Source: Pseudomonadota bacterium (GTDB lineage: Bacteria; Pseudomonadota; Alphaproteobacteria; Parvibaculales; Parvibaculaceae). From it: a stretch of 9,214 bases of DNA. How positions within the stretch are numbered: the first letter of the stretch is position 1; the number at the start of each line of letters is the position of its first letter. Position numbers and translations under genes: made by a program. This document shows, one piece after another, positions 1-8,489 of the stretch. A model generated the notes under the pieces. That model ran no database searches, had not been told where the DNA came from, and saw only the letters and a program-made list of their open reading frames with translations. Location of the stretch: assembly GCA_021780275.1 (NCBI GenBank), contig JAJXZC010000261.1, forward strand, positions 1 through 9,214, written 5' to 3'.

Positions 1-237
1 GCGCAAAGCAGCTTCTCGTCTCTTATCTAGGTATGCGGCTAGGTCCGTCAGGTGGATGCCCTTGGCGCTCTTCTGGCTCTCTTCGATCCTGACCAGCGGC
101 AGCTTGATTTCACCGGCGGCGTGTTTTCGCAAAAACTTCTCTTTGGTTAGGTGAGAGAAATAGTCGCGACATACTTCCTCGATTGGAATAATTGCGCGGC
201 CATTGTAGCGCGCCATAAGCAGGAAAGTGGTATCCAT
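1..237 (-). CDS. PrtN-family (pyocin activator) transcriptional regulator, 3' end beyond the window
   Basis: The minus-strand frame opens at the ATG at 237-235 and stays open to base 1, giving 79 residues; the C-terminus lies off the left edge. The protein begins MDTTFLLMARYNG and continues through IPIEEVCRDYFSHLT, KFLRK, GEIKLPLVRIEESQKSAKG and IHLTDLAAYLDKRREAA. I recognise this as the PrtN family, in which Pseudomonas PrtN activates pyocin genes. Known members are about 90-100 residues, so little is missing. The family start, M-x-T-x-F-L-L-M, fixes the initiation codon, although no good Shine-Dalgarno precedes it. A longer frame at 394-110 covers the same DNA in another phase and has no recognisable features. 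The gene reads in the same direction as hsdR but is separated from it by 405 bp, so it is probably a separate unit. In non-pseudomonads such proteins may control prophage or island genes; that role is inference. Confidence 0.85.
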   Translation of the reverse strand, partial: MDTTFLLMARYNGRAIIPIEEVCRDYFSHLTKEKFLRKHAAGEIKLPLVRIEESQKSAKGIHLTDLAAYLDKRREAALR

Positions 238-642
238 GCCGGGAACTCGCAGTGCGGGCAAGACGCATTTGCGCTTGCAATTGGGGAAGGGTTGAGCATC
301 GGAGACGTCGGGTCCAAACCCGCTTCCGACCTTTTCGCCTGCCCGGCTGCAACTGCTCACCGGCACGTCCATCATAGGGTCCGCAGACTTCCAACTCCCC
401 CCGCCCGATATGTGTGTCGGTGGCACGCGACCACGGGGATGCCGGCTGCGCTCGCCGAATGGGCTATCGGTCCGATCCTAATAGGTATCACGAGCGCATC
501 GGGACTATAGGGAAAGTCCAGAATAAAACAAGAAAAAAGTCGAAGACTAGCGGAAACGAGCTTGAATCGGTAAAGATGCGCGTCATGTTAGGCAATGCAA
601 TCAACAGCATTTTTATTCTAAGTTATTTAAATGTCACAGCTT
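238..642. other. Intergenic region between hsdR and the PrtN-like gene
   Basis: I see no supportable gene, tRNA or rRNA in these 405 bases. The part beside hsdR (521-640) is AT-rich, about 37% GC by hand count, and includes the palindrome ATTTAAAT. The part nearer the PrtN-like gene is GC-rich. Short inverted repeats are present: AATGC at 594-598 with GCATT at 607-611; GGACT at 502-506 with AGTCC at 515-519; CGGGT at 309-313 with ACCCG at 318-322, about 70-85 bp upstream of the PrtN-like ATG and possibly an operator. All have 5-bp stems and could be chance. The promoter of the PrtN-like gene should lie here, but I cannot pick convincing -35 and -10 boxes. Confidence 0.6.
533..548 (-). terminator. 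Weak candidate intrinsic terminator downstream of hsdR
   Basis: Read on the minus strand, about 95 bases past the hsdR stop, the DNA is AGTC, loop TTC, GACT, then a run of six T (AGTCTTCGACTTTTTT). The T-run and its position at the operon end suit a rho-independent terminator. A 4-bp stem is too short to be convincing, and termination may instead be Rho-dependent. Confidence 0.25.
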
Positions 643-3600
643 TTAGGGTCGCTGTTGCGACGGGGCATCAGCAACGCCGCCCCGTTCCCGCAGCGCCTCA
701 TAAAGCCGGGCTGGCCCAAGGAGAAGGTCCTTGAGACCATCGCGCACTTTCTCCGACTCCAGCGCCTGCTTGCTCATGGCCTGGTGAGCGGCAAGGGCGT
801 CCATGATCGCGTTCATCAGTTCGTTCGACAGGGTCGGCGACGCGGCGAACTGTGCTTTCGTGTTGTTCGTCGCCTGCGTCACGAGTTCCTCGCTCTCCAG
901 GAGCTTCCCCTTGATGACGTTGTTGACGTACACGAGTTGATCGTCGTCGGTCAGTTCGCCCTCAAACAGGCCGTTGAGACGCTCGATAATTTCAGCGATG
1001 CGCGCCTTCTCCCTTTCGTTCACCGACCCCGATCCGGCCTCGGCGATGGGCTGCAACTTGTCGGCGTCCCCATCGCCGGGGTTCAAGATCGCCTTGCCCT
1101 GGGATTTCAAACTGTGGTGGGTCAAGACGATCTTCGACACGTCCACGCCTTCACGCTCCCGGCCAAATTCGAGCAGCGGGACAAGCCGCTTGTAGAACAT
1201 GAACCGCTTCTCGATGGCCGTGTTGCCGTAGTCGAACATTTGCGAGAGGAAACTGTACATTCTGACGAACGCGCTCATATCGTTCTTGAATAGGATCAGC
1301 GCCTCGGCCTCTTCGCGCGCCTCCTTTTCCGCCTTCGCGTCGCCGGCCTCGCGCGCCGCCTTTTGTAGATCGCGGGCGGCCTTGAATTTCTTCAAGAGCC
1401 GATCCGCAACGGGAGTCAGCGCGGCGATCAAGTCGCCCTGCTTGGCCTTTGGGTCCATCTCGACCTTGGCGACTCGGTCAACCTCGAAGTCGTCATAGAA
1501 GCCGAGCGCGTCGAGCTTCGAGCGCAAATCGTAGATAAGGTTCGGATCGGTGACGGCCTCCAATTCGGCGGTGCTGTAGTAGGTCCTGAACGCCTTGAGC
1601 ACCTCGTCGGCACTGTTCACAAAGTCGAGGATATAAGTCGTGTCCTTGCCGGGATGCGCGCGGTTGAGACGCGAGAGAGTTTGCACGGCTTGAATGCCGG
1701 CGAGACGGCGGTCGATATACATCCCGCACAGAAGCGGCTGGTCGAAGCCGGTCTGAAATTTGTTGGCGACGAGTAGGATTTGGAACTCGTCGCCCTTGAA
1801 CGCTTCGGCAATGTCATTGCCTTTGAGCGTCGGGTTGAGCGTCTTGCTCGTTTCCGTAAACGGGTCCGGGCCGGACTCGGGGTCGTCCACCTCGCCCGAG
1901 AACGCCACGAGCGCGCCGATTTTGTAGCCTTTGTCGCCGATGTATCTTCTGATCGCGAGTTGCCAGCGCACGGCCTCCTTGCGGCTCCCAAGGACGACCA
2001 TGGCTTTCGCCTTGCCGGCCAGCAGCGGCGCGACGTTCTCGCGAAAGTGCTCGACGACGATCTGGACCTTTTGGCTGATGTTGTAGGGATGCAGCCGCAC
2101 CCAGTTCATAATCCCTTTCAGCGCCGCGCTGCGGTCAACTTGCGTCTCGTCGTATTCCTTGCCGCCGCTCGCGAGGCGGAACGCGAGCCGATAGGGCGTG
2201 TAGTTCAGCAACACGTCGAGGATGAAGCCCTCTTCAATCGCCTGACGCATTGAATAGACGTGGAACGGCTGCGGCAGATTGCCGGGACCGGGCTGCTCGT
2301 CGGGATTCGGGCGGCGACCGAACAGTTCCAGCGTCTTCGACTTCGGCGTCGCGGTGAAGGCGACATAAGTGACGCCTATGGCGTTCGCGCGCGCCGACAT
2401 TTGAGCGGCGAGCAGGTCTTCCGCGCTGACCTCGCCGCCGTCGCCGAGCGCGGCGATTTCCTCCGGCGACAATATCTGTTTCAGTTTCGCCGCCGCCTCG
2501 CCGGTTTGCGACGAATGGGCTTCGTCGGCGATGACGGCGAACCTCTTGCCCTTCGTCGCGGCAAGCTCCTGAACGGCGGCGAGTGCGAAGGGGAAAGTCT
2601 GGATCGTGCAGACGACGATCTTCTTGCCCCCGGCCAACGCCTGTGCGAGTTGCCCGCTCTTGGCCCCGCTGTCGCTCTTGACCGTGACGACGACGCCTTG
2701 CGTGCGCTCGAAGGCGGCGAGCGCCTCTTGAAGCTGGCCGTCGATAACGTTGCGGTCCGAGACAACGATCACGGTCGAGAAGACCTTCTCGTCCTTCGCG
2801 TCGTGGAGGTCGGCCAGGAAGTGCGCCGTCCAGGCGATGGAGTTGGTCTTGCCGGAGCCGGCGGAATGCTGGATCAGGTATTTGCCGCCCGCGCCTTCCT
2901 CGCGCACCGCGCCGACGATCTTGCGCGTCGCGTCAAGCTGATGGAAGCGCGGGAAGATCAGCTTCTTAATCTGCTTCTTAGTGTCCTTTTCGGCGACCAC
3001 ATAGCGGCCCAGGATTTCGAGCCAGCCGTCGCGCGCCCAGACGTCCTCCCACAGGTAGCTGGTCGGATGGCCGGCGGGGTTCGGCGGATTGCCCTTGCCG
3101 CCATCGTCGCCTTTGTTGAAGGGCAGGAAGCGCGTCGCCTTGCCCTCAAGTCGGGTTGTCATGTGGACTTCGGCGTTGCTGACGGCGAAATGCACCAGCG
3201 CGCCGCTGGGGAACGTGAGCAAAGGCTCCGCGCCGAGCCCCTTGGGCTTCGGATCGCGGTCGAGGCAGTATTGGTCGATGGCGTCCTGCACACTTTGCGT
3301 GAAGTCGGTCTTCAACTCGACGGTGGCGACCGGCACGCCGTTGAGAAACAGCACGAGGTCGATGGCGTTCTCGTTCGCCGTCGAATAGTGGACCTGCCGC
3401 ACGACCCGCAGGCGATTGGCCTCATAGCGCGCGAGAATGTCGGCGTTGGCGGCGAAGGCCGGGCGGAACTGCGCGAGCGCGACGGGATGGCGCAGGCCGA
3501 TCAACTCGACGCCGTGGCGTAGCACGCCCAGCGTCCCCCGGTCGTCGAGTTGCTTGCGTAGCCGGTCGAGAAGGACGCCTTCCGCCGCCGCGCCGTGGTT

Positions 3601-3777
3601 CTTGGCTAAAGTCTCCCAGGCTTGCGGCTGCGTCGCCTTGACCCAGGCCACGAGGTCGGGCGGAAACAGCGCGCGGGCGCGGTCGTAGGCAGCGGAGCCG
3701 GCCTCGTAGAGCCAACCATGCGCGCTCAGGTAGGTGCATACCTCATCCTCGAAGGCTAGCTCTTTATGGAGAGCCAT
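643..3777 (-). CDS. hsdR: Type I restriction endonuclease subunit R (HsdR)
   Basis: This is the motor and nuclease subunit of a type I restriction enzyme, which with HsdM and HsdS pulls in unmodified DNA using ATP and cuts far from the recognition site. The 1,044-residue length is normal for the family. The N-terminal HsdR nuclease domain (about residues 1-215) has the PD-(D/E)xK core: D140 in NAIDLVLF and E154-x-K156 in TVELKTDF, followed by QSVQDAIDQY. The SF2 helicase core has Walker A HSAGSGKT (304-311), the DEAH box ADEAHSSQTG (417-426), FTATP (474-478), LVANKFQTGFD (669-679) and QTLSRLNRAHPGK (699-711). A charged helical C-terminal region follows, the part that normally docks on the methylase core. 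All catalytic motifs are intact and there is no frameshift. The ATG at 3777 lies six bases after the stop of the upstream helicase-nuclease, and the only SD-like bases (GAGAG) overlap that gene's end, so translation is probably coupled. No hsdM or hsdS is in the window. Confidence 0.96.
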   Translation of the reverse strand: MALHKELAFEDEVCTYLSAHGWLYEAGSAAYDRARALFPPDLVAWVKATQPQAWETLAKNHGAAAEGVLLDRLRKQLDDRGTLGVLRHGVELIGLRHPVALAQFRPAFAANADILARYEANRLRVVRQVHYSTANENAIDLVLFLNGVPVATVELKTDFTQSVQDAIDQYCLDRDPKPKGLGAEPLLTFPSGALVHFAVSNAEVHMTTRLEGKATRFLPFNKGDDGGKGNPPNPAGHPTSYLWEDVWARDGWLEILGRYVVAEKDTKKQIKKLIFPRFHQLDATRKIVGAVREEGAGGKYLIQHSAGSGKTNSIAWTAHFLADLHDAKDEKVFSTVIVVSDRNVIDGQLQEALAAFERTQGVVVTVKSDSGAKSGQLAQALAGGKKIVVCTIQTFPFALAAVQELAATKGKRFAVIADEAHSSQTGEAAAKLKQILSPEEIAALGDGGEVSAEDLLAAQMSARANAIGVTYVAFTATPKSKTLELFGRRPNPDEQPGPGNLPQPFHVYSMRQAIEEGFILDVLLNYTPYRLAFRLASGGKEYDETQVDRSAALKGIMNWVRLHPYNISQKVQIVVEHFRENVAPLLAGKAKAMVVLGSRKEAVRWQLAIRRYIGDKGYKIGALVAFSGEVDDPESGPDPFTETSKTLNPTLKGNDIAEAFKGDEFQILLVANKFQTGFDQPLLCGMYIDRRLAGIQAVQTLSRLNRAHPGKDTTYILDFVNSADEVLKAFRTYYSTAELEAVTDPNLIYDLRSKLDALGFYDDFEVDRVAKVEMDPKAKQGDLIAALTPVADRLLKKFKAARDLQKAAREAGDAKAEKEAREEAEALILFKNDMSAFVRMYSFLSQMFDYGNTAIEKRFMFYKRLVPLLEFGREREGVDVSKIVLTHHSLKSQGKAILNPGDGDADKLQPIAEAGSGSVNEREKARIAEIIERLNGLFEGELTDDDQLVYVNNVIKGKLLESEELVTQATNNTKAQFAASPTLSNELMNAIMDALAAHQAMSKQALESEKVRDGLKDLLLGPARLYEALRERGGVADAPSQQRP

Positions 3778-3783
3778 CGTCCG

Positions 3784-6700
3784 TCAACTCTCGGCCAATG
3801 CAGCTTCAATCGACGCTTTGAGGTCTGCGCCCGCGCGCTTAAATCCGAGCAAGCGCGTTACCGCAACGACCATCTCGTCTGCTGAAAGTGCGCCGTTCTC
3901 GCGGATGGCGATAGACGCAGCGGCGCGTATTTCCACAGCGGACAGCATGTCGGCCTTTTGAAGACTAGGTGGCGATCCACTTCGATCACGAACAGGAGGA
4001 TCAGCCTGTTGGGCCGGCGTCATCCAGAAGGACCCCTGTTCAAGTAGGGTTCCGGATTTCCTCAGAGGCTGGAGCGAGTTAAGTGTTGCACCGCTTATCA
4101 GAGCGCCCGTGCGAGACTTTCCGAACAGAGACGTCACACGACGCGCGACCTCGTCCTGATGGATCGGACCTTCGATTTCGACGATGCGAAGGGTTATCTT
4201 ACTCATTTCTGAAAGCGGAACTTGATGGGGGTCGGCGCTCCACGACACACCGAAATCCGCCACGACGTATGCCGGCGTCACCGTTCCATGAACCAGTTGC
4301 TGGGTCTGAGGCGTAGGCTGCGAATAAACCTTCGCGGGCGGGGCCGATTTCGGTTTTGTCGGCACCACAACGGCGTACTTTGCTTCCTCCAACGCCATTT
4401 TCAGCTTTTCCATCGCGCTTCCCCGTCGGTAAAACCAATCCGTGGACCATATGCGGTGGAACTTCCATCCCATGTTCTCAAGGACTTCCTGCCGCATGCG
4501 GTCCCGTTCCCGAGCCCAGAGCGCGCGATGATAAGTTGCGCCATCGCATTCTACAGCGAGCATGTATCGGCCCGGCTCCCAAGGGTGCTTGACCGCGAGG
4601 TCGATTTTGAAGCCAGCCGAGCCGACCTGTTTATCAACCTTGTAACCGAGTTCCTCGATCACCCGGGCGACGGCCTCTTCAAATGGCGAGTCGAAATCGT
4701 CCGAAGTCGAGACCTGCTCTTCGAGAACTCCGGTGGCCGCGTACTGGAGGAAACGTTTCAAAACGCGAGGACCTTCGCCTCGCGCCCGCTCGGGGTCTAT
4801 GTCGCCGGGCGCAAAAGAGCAGAAAATTTCGCAGCGACTCCGGGCGCGTGTGAAAAGCACATTTAGCCGCCTTTCCCCGCCCTCCATCGAAACCGGACCG
4901 AATGCCATACTGTCGAGCCGTGATCCAGCGGTCCTGGGTCCGTAGCCGACGGACACAAAAATGACGTCGCGTTCGTCGCCTTGCACGTTCTCCAAATTCT
5001 TTACGAAAACGTCTTCAGCTTTTCCCTCCTGCAGGAAAACGTTCAGTTGCTCATCGGTTCTGCGCATTGTCTCCAGTAGTTCGCCGATTGCGTCGCGCTG
5101 CGCTGAGGAAAAAGTAACGACGCCAAGCGACAAGTCCGGACTCGCCTTCGCGTGTTCAGCGACCGCCCTGGCGAGGGTTTCGGCCTCGATTGCATTAATG
5201 CGCTTGCCGCCCCGGTCGTAAGCACCGGAAACCCGAGTCAAGAAAAGCCCCTCTTTCGACTTTTGCGCAGCCGGGGCCGGCGGCATGATCAAATGGCGGT
5301 AGAACTCCGCATTCGAGACTTCGATGAGCGATGGGTGGCGGGATCGGTAGTGCCAACGCAGCATGGCGCTGTTGAGTCCACGCGCCTCGCAGAGGGCTAG
5401 GATACTTTCCACTTCGGTGGCTTTGGCCCCGCCGACAATTGCTTCGTCACCGGCCTCGTCACTTAAATCGACTTCCTCCTCGTCGGCGACCACGCGGTCG
5501 AAGAATGACGTGGGCGGGAGTTGTTTGTTGTCGCCGACCACGACCATTTGCTTGGCGCGAGCGACAAGCCCGAGCGCGTCTTCCGGACGCACTTGGCTCG
5601 CCTCGTCGATCACCAGAAGATCGAACTGCACAGAGGTGGGCGGCAAGAATTGGGCGACCGAAATCGGGCTCATCAGGAGCACCGGCTTGATGCGCTGAAG
5701 GGTCTCACCCGCAACCTTGAACAGCTTGCGAATGGGCATATGTCCGCGCTTTCGTTTCACTTCCAGGCGGATTGCGTTCATCGCCCCAAAGCTGCCGCGC
5801 GGCATGCTCGCCGCGTGTCTCGCTTTTACCAGGGCAACGTTCGTCGCCCGTCTTTTCACTTCGAGAGTGCGGAACTCGTTTGCCACCGCTCCATGCTGCT
5901 GGCCTTGAAATTCTTGCAATTCCGGCGTCGCCTCAATGGCTTTCCTCCATACTGTTTCGGCGTGGCTGCAGATCAGCACAGGATTGGCCTGTTCGGCGCT
6001 CATTTCCCCCGTCGCCAACGCCTCGGCGAGCGCGGAAGCCGACACTTTGCGGAGAGCGCCGTCTGCCGCCACAAGCCTGCGCCACTGATCGAAACGGTCT
6101 AGCGAGACTCGCCATTGATTGGCTCGGTGCGCAAGAGCCTGAACAGTTACCTGATCCCGACCGAAGACGCCGAAAGCGGTGCGCATATCAACTTTAAGGG
6201 TTTGCAGTAGAAATTCTGACGCCTTGACTAGAGAGTCTACGTTCTGTTCAAGCTGTCTCGCTAGTTCGGCGGCAACGCCGTCGCGTAGGATTTCGACGGC
6301 CTTGTCGATTTGCGGGCTGCACGGCTGCGCTTTCAGACGGCTGACGACCATGGCCGCTGATCGAAGAAGCTGAAAGTCGGTTTTTTCCTTCCGCCAATGG
6401 CGGGCCAGCATCTGGTTCATCGCCAAGTCGTGAGTCAAGAGCAGCTCTTGCGCTCGCTCAACCTGATGAAGCGTTTCCGCGAGTTTGACTCTGGCATGCG
6501 GTTTCAGCGGTAACGGCGTCTTAAGGAGCGCCGCAAGAGCTTTGGAGGCGCGGCGATAGTCGCCGAATAGCCGTCCGAAGAAAGAAAGGCCGCTTTCAAG
6601 AGAGACTTTGAGAACTACCGCCGGCGTTGTCCAGGCGGCCTCGTGGAATGTATCCGCGTGTTCGTCGCGCATTTGCCTCCAAGCCACGCCGGCTTCGGCC

Positions 6701-8442
6701 ACGTCGAGCACGCGGGCAATCGGCTGCGTAGCGAGGTCGGCAACTACGTCGGCGCTTTCACGCGGAAGTTCGGCGAGACTCTGAAGGATAGCGATGGCCG
6801 CCCTGCAGGTTTCAACCGTCACCTCAGACGCAAGCCCAAGCCGACTTAGAACTTTCGCGCCGTCGGCGCTCAGCCTTTGCGCGGCCTCGGCCATCGTCGC
6901 AAGAAGCGGGTCGAGGCGTACAAGGTCGTTCGGCTGCAGCATTGACGCCTCGACTCCGTAAAACGGATGCTGGCGCAGAGGCCCGCTTTCTATCGTAGCG
7001 TCGATGAGCCGAGCGGCAGCCTTTTGCACTTCGTCAAACGCGCTCTTGTTCCAGGAGGCCGCTTCCGCGAAGAGGGCCGTATAGCTTTGGACCTTGTGCT
7101 CGCTCGCCCAGATCAGACGAGAGAGCGCCTGATAGGGCGTCAACCCTGTGTTTCCCACCGGCGCGTGCATTCTTTCGGCGGCGATATTCAGCGCCGCGCG
7201 CAATTCTGCGAGACGCGCGGCCTCGGCGTTCGCGTCCGGGGTTTCAATGAATTGATCGAGTGTGGCCTCGATTTCCGCAAGCACCTGTTTCTTGTTGGCG
7301 CTGCGGCTGTGAAGCTCAAGGCAGATCGCGCCTAGCCCCGTCTTCTTCAGCCTGTGCTGCACGACGTCGAGCGCCGCCATTTTCTCAGCGACGAAGAGCA
7401 CGCTTTTACCGTCATGCACCGCGCTTGCGATGATGTTCGTTATGGTCTGCGATTTGCCGGTCCCCGGCGGCCCCTGGACAACGAGGTTGCGGCCAGCGCG
7501 GACGTTCTCGATCACGATAGTCTGCGAGGAGTCGGCATCGACCACCTGGATGAGGTCCGCCGGCGCAAAGAGCTGGTCGAGTTTCGCGTCGTGGGGAATG
7601 CTCGGCGGCTCTTCCCGGAAGCCTTCACCGAGCAATCCTTGGAGCAACGGATGCTCCAGAATAGCGCCACCATTCCAAGACTCCGGGTCAAGGTCGTGGA
7701 TCATCAGGAGTTTGGAAAACGAGTAGAAACCCAGCTCCACGCCTTTCGCGTCGATAGACCACCTCGCCTTTCCCCCAATCGCTTCCTTTACTGCGTCGAA
7801 ATACTCTGATGGCGACCAATCTTCGTGGTCTGGAATATCTGGCAAGGCTATGCCGAAATCCGACCGCAGGCGCTGCTGGATGGCCTGATTAGTCGAAACG
7901 TCTTCGCCGCGTCCTTTAAGTTGGAAAACCGAACGGCGCTGATCCCGGACTAGCGCAACGGGAACGAGCACAAGGGGAGACTCGCGCCGGACCTCGGAGC
8001 GGTCGTCCTCGTACCAGCGCAGGAAGCCGATGGCGAGAAACAGCACGTTGATGCCCTGCTCCTCCTCGGCGGTCTTGGCGTCGCGGTAGATCGAGAGCAG
8101 GCGCTTCTCCAGGGCCTCCTCTTCGAGACTCGTCTGAAGCGCCGCCGCCGGGGCCGGCGCGCTCGACCGGGTGGATTCGGGGCGGTCGTGGGCGAGGGCC
8201 GGCGTTCCGGCCAAAAGAGCCGGCATGAGCCGAAGAAGTTTTTCGGACTGCGTCAGCGCCTCGAAAAGGCTATCGGGATGGGCGTTCAGGATCGGAAGCG
8301 ACCGAGCTCTCTTGCCGCCACGCGGCGTATGCACGAGGCGGTTGCGGGTTCCTGTCTCGACCAATCGCGTCCGCGCATCGGCCAGAAGGCGCTGGATTTG
8401 TGTGCGGGACGTTCTTGATCCCGCTTGCTGTTGCTGCCCCAT
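3784..8442 (-). CDS. DUF4011 / SF1 helicase / MTES_1575-type nuclease / DUF3320 multidomain protein
   Basis: This giant single-chain helicase-nuclease has 1,552 residues from the ATG at 8442; numbering here follows the longer 1,569-residue form. A DUF4011-like N-terminus carries RTRLVETGTRNRLVHTP (41-57). The SF1 (Upf1-like) motor is split: Walker A QGPPGTGKS (340-348), then about 600 mostly helical residues, then VIDEAS (961-966), VVVGDNKQLPPT (984-995), LRWHYRSRHPSLI (1045-1057), QGDERDVIFVSVGYG (1171-1185) and RRLNVLFTRARS (1208-1219). Next comes a Vsr-like PD-(D/E)xK nuclease of the MTES_1575 type: SPFEEAV (E1272), KIDLAV (D1298), AVECDGATYH (E1315, D1317) and a C-terminal WKFHRIWSTDWF. 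DUF3320 follows, with RIVEIEGPIHQDEVARRV (1436-1453). All motor and nuclease motifs look intact. The architecture is known from restriction-linked and defence loci (from memory), and the substrate is unknown. A TTG at 8493 overlaps the preceding stop (TTGA) and would add 17 residues. I prefer the ATG because GGTGG lies four bases before it. Confidence 0.92.
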   Translation of the reverse strand: MGQQQQAGSRTSRTQIQRLLADARTRLVETGTRNRLVHTPRGGKRARSLPILNAHPDSLFEALTQSEKLLRLMPALLAGTPALAHDRPESTRSSAPAPAAALQTSLEEEALEKRLLSIYRDAKTAEEEQGINVLFLAIGFLRWYEDDRSEVRRESPLVLVPVALVRDQRRSVFQLKGRGEDVSTNQAIQQRLRSDFGIALPDIPDHEDWSPSEYFDAVKEAIGGKARWSIDAKGVELGFYSFSKLLMIHDLDPESWNGGAILEHPLLQGLLGEGFREEPPSIPHDAKLDQLFAPADLIQVVDADSSQTIVIENVRAGRNLVVQGPPGTGKSQTITNIIASAVHDGKSVLFVAEKMAALDVVQHRLKKTGLGAICLELHSRSANKKQVLAEIEATLDQFIETPDANAEAARLAELRAALNIAAERMHAPVGNTGLTPYQALSRLIWASEHKVQSYTALFAEAASWNKSAFDEVQKAAARLIDATIESGPLRQHPFYGVEASMLQPNDLVRLDPLLATMAEAAQRLSADGAKVLSRLGLASEVTVETCRAAIAILQSLAELPRESADVVADLATQPIARVLDVAEAGVAWRQMRDEHADTFHEAAWTTPAVVLKVSLESGLSFFGRLFGDYRRASKALAALLKTPLPLKPHARVKLAETLHQVERAQELLLTHDLAMNQMLARHWRKEKTDFQLLRSAAMVVSRLKAQPCSPQIDKAVEILRDGVAAELARQLEQNVDSLVKASEFLLQTLKVDMRTAFGVFGRDQVTVQALAHRANQWRVSLDRFDQWRRLVAADGALRKVSASALAEALATGEMSAEQANPVLICSHAETVWRKAIEATPELQEFQGQQHGAVANEFRTLEVKRRATNVALVKARHAASMPRGSFGAMNAIRLEVKRKRGHMPIRKLFKVAGETLQRIKPVLLMSPISVAQFLPPTSVQFDLLVIDEASQVRPEDALGLVARAKQMVVVGDNKQLPPTSFFDRVVADEEEVDLSDEAGDEAIVGGAKATEVESILALCEARGLNSAMLRWHYRSRHPSLIEVSNAEFYRHLIMPPAPAAQKSKEGLFLTRVSGAYDRGGKRINAIEAETLARAVAEHAKASPDLSLGVVTFSSAQRDAIGELLETMRRTDEQLNVFLQEGKAEDVFVKNLENVQGDERDVIFVSVGYGPRTAGSRLDSMAFGPVSMEGGERRLNVLFTRARSRCEIFCSFAPGDIDPERARGEGPRVLKRFLQYAATGVLEEQVSTSDDFDSPFEEAVARVIEELGYKVDKQVGSAGFKIDLAVKHPWEPGRYMLAVECDGATYHRALWARERDRMRQEVLENMGWKFHRIWSTDWFYRRGSAMEKLKMALEEAKYAVVVPTKPKSAPPAKVYSQPTPQTQQLVHGTVTPAYVVADFGVSWSADPHQVPLSEMSKITLRIVEIEGPIHQDEVARRVTSLFGKSRTGALISGATLNSLQPLRKSGTLLEQGSFWMTPAQQADPPVRDRSGSPPSLQKADMLSAVEIRAAASIAIRENGALSADEMVVAVTRLLGFKRAGADLKASIEAALAES

Positions 8443-8489
8443 AGAACCACCAAGCCCGCTCAAATTCCTGTCTCCGCCCGTTTTATTTA

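Noticed and set aside
110..394. A 94-codon minus-strand frame overlapping the PrtN-like gene
   Set aside because: It is out of phase with the PrtN-family frame, which is clearly homologous; composition is Arg-rich shadow-like.
151..510. A 119-codon plus-strand frame across the PrtN-like start and the intergenic region
   Set aside because: It is antisense to the PrtN start, and its later part has no family features, no ribosome binding site and no plausible domain.
594..614. Plus-strand hairpin AATGC / GCATT followed by TTTATT, as a terminator
   Set aside because: The stem is only five base pairs, AT-rich, with an 8-base loop, and no plus-strand gene leads into it.
238..642. A tRNA gene or attachment site, looked for because of the PrtN-like neighbour
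   Set aside because: I found no cloverleaf, no TTCGA-type T-loop with matching arms, and no long direct repeat inside the window.
2260..3522. A 420-codon open frame on the plus strand opposite hsdR
   Set aside because: It is Arg-, Leu- and Glu-rich with no motifs, and lies fully antisense to HsdR, whose catalytic motifs are intact. Long antisense frames are expected in high-GC coding DNA.
4222..4866. A 214-codon plus-strand frame, with similar ones at 5521-6102, 643-1293 and 7354-7809
   Set aside because: They are antisense shadows of the helicase-nuclease and hsdR, with no recognisable domain and no ribosome binding site.
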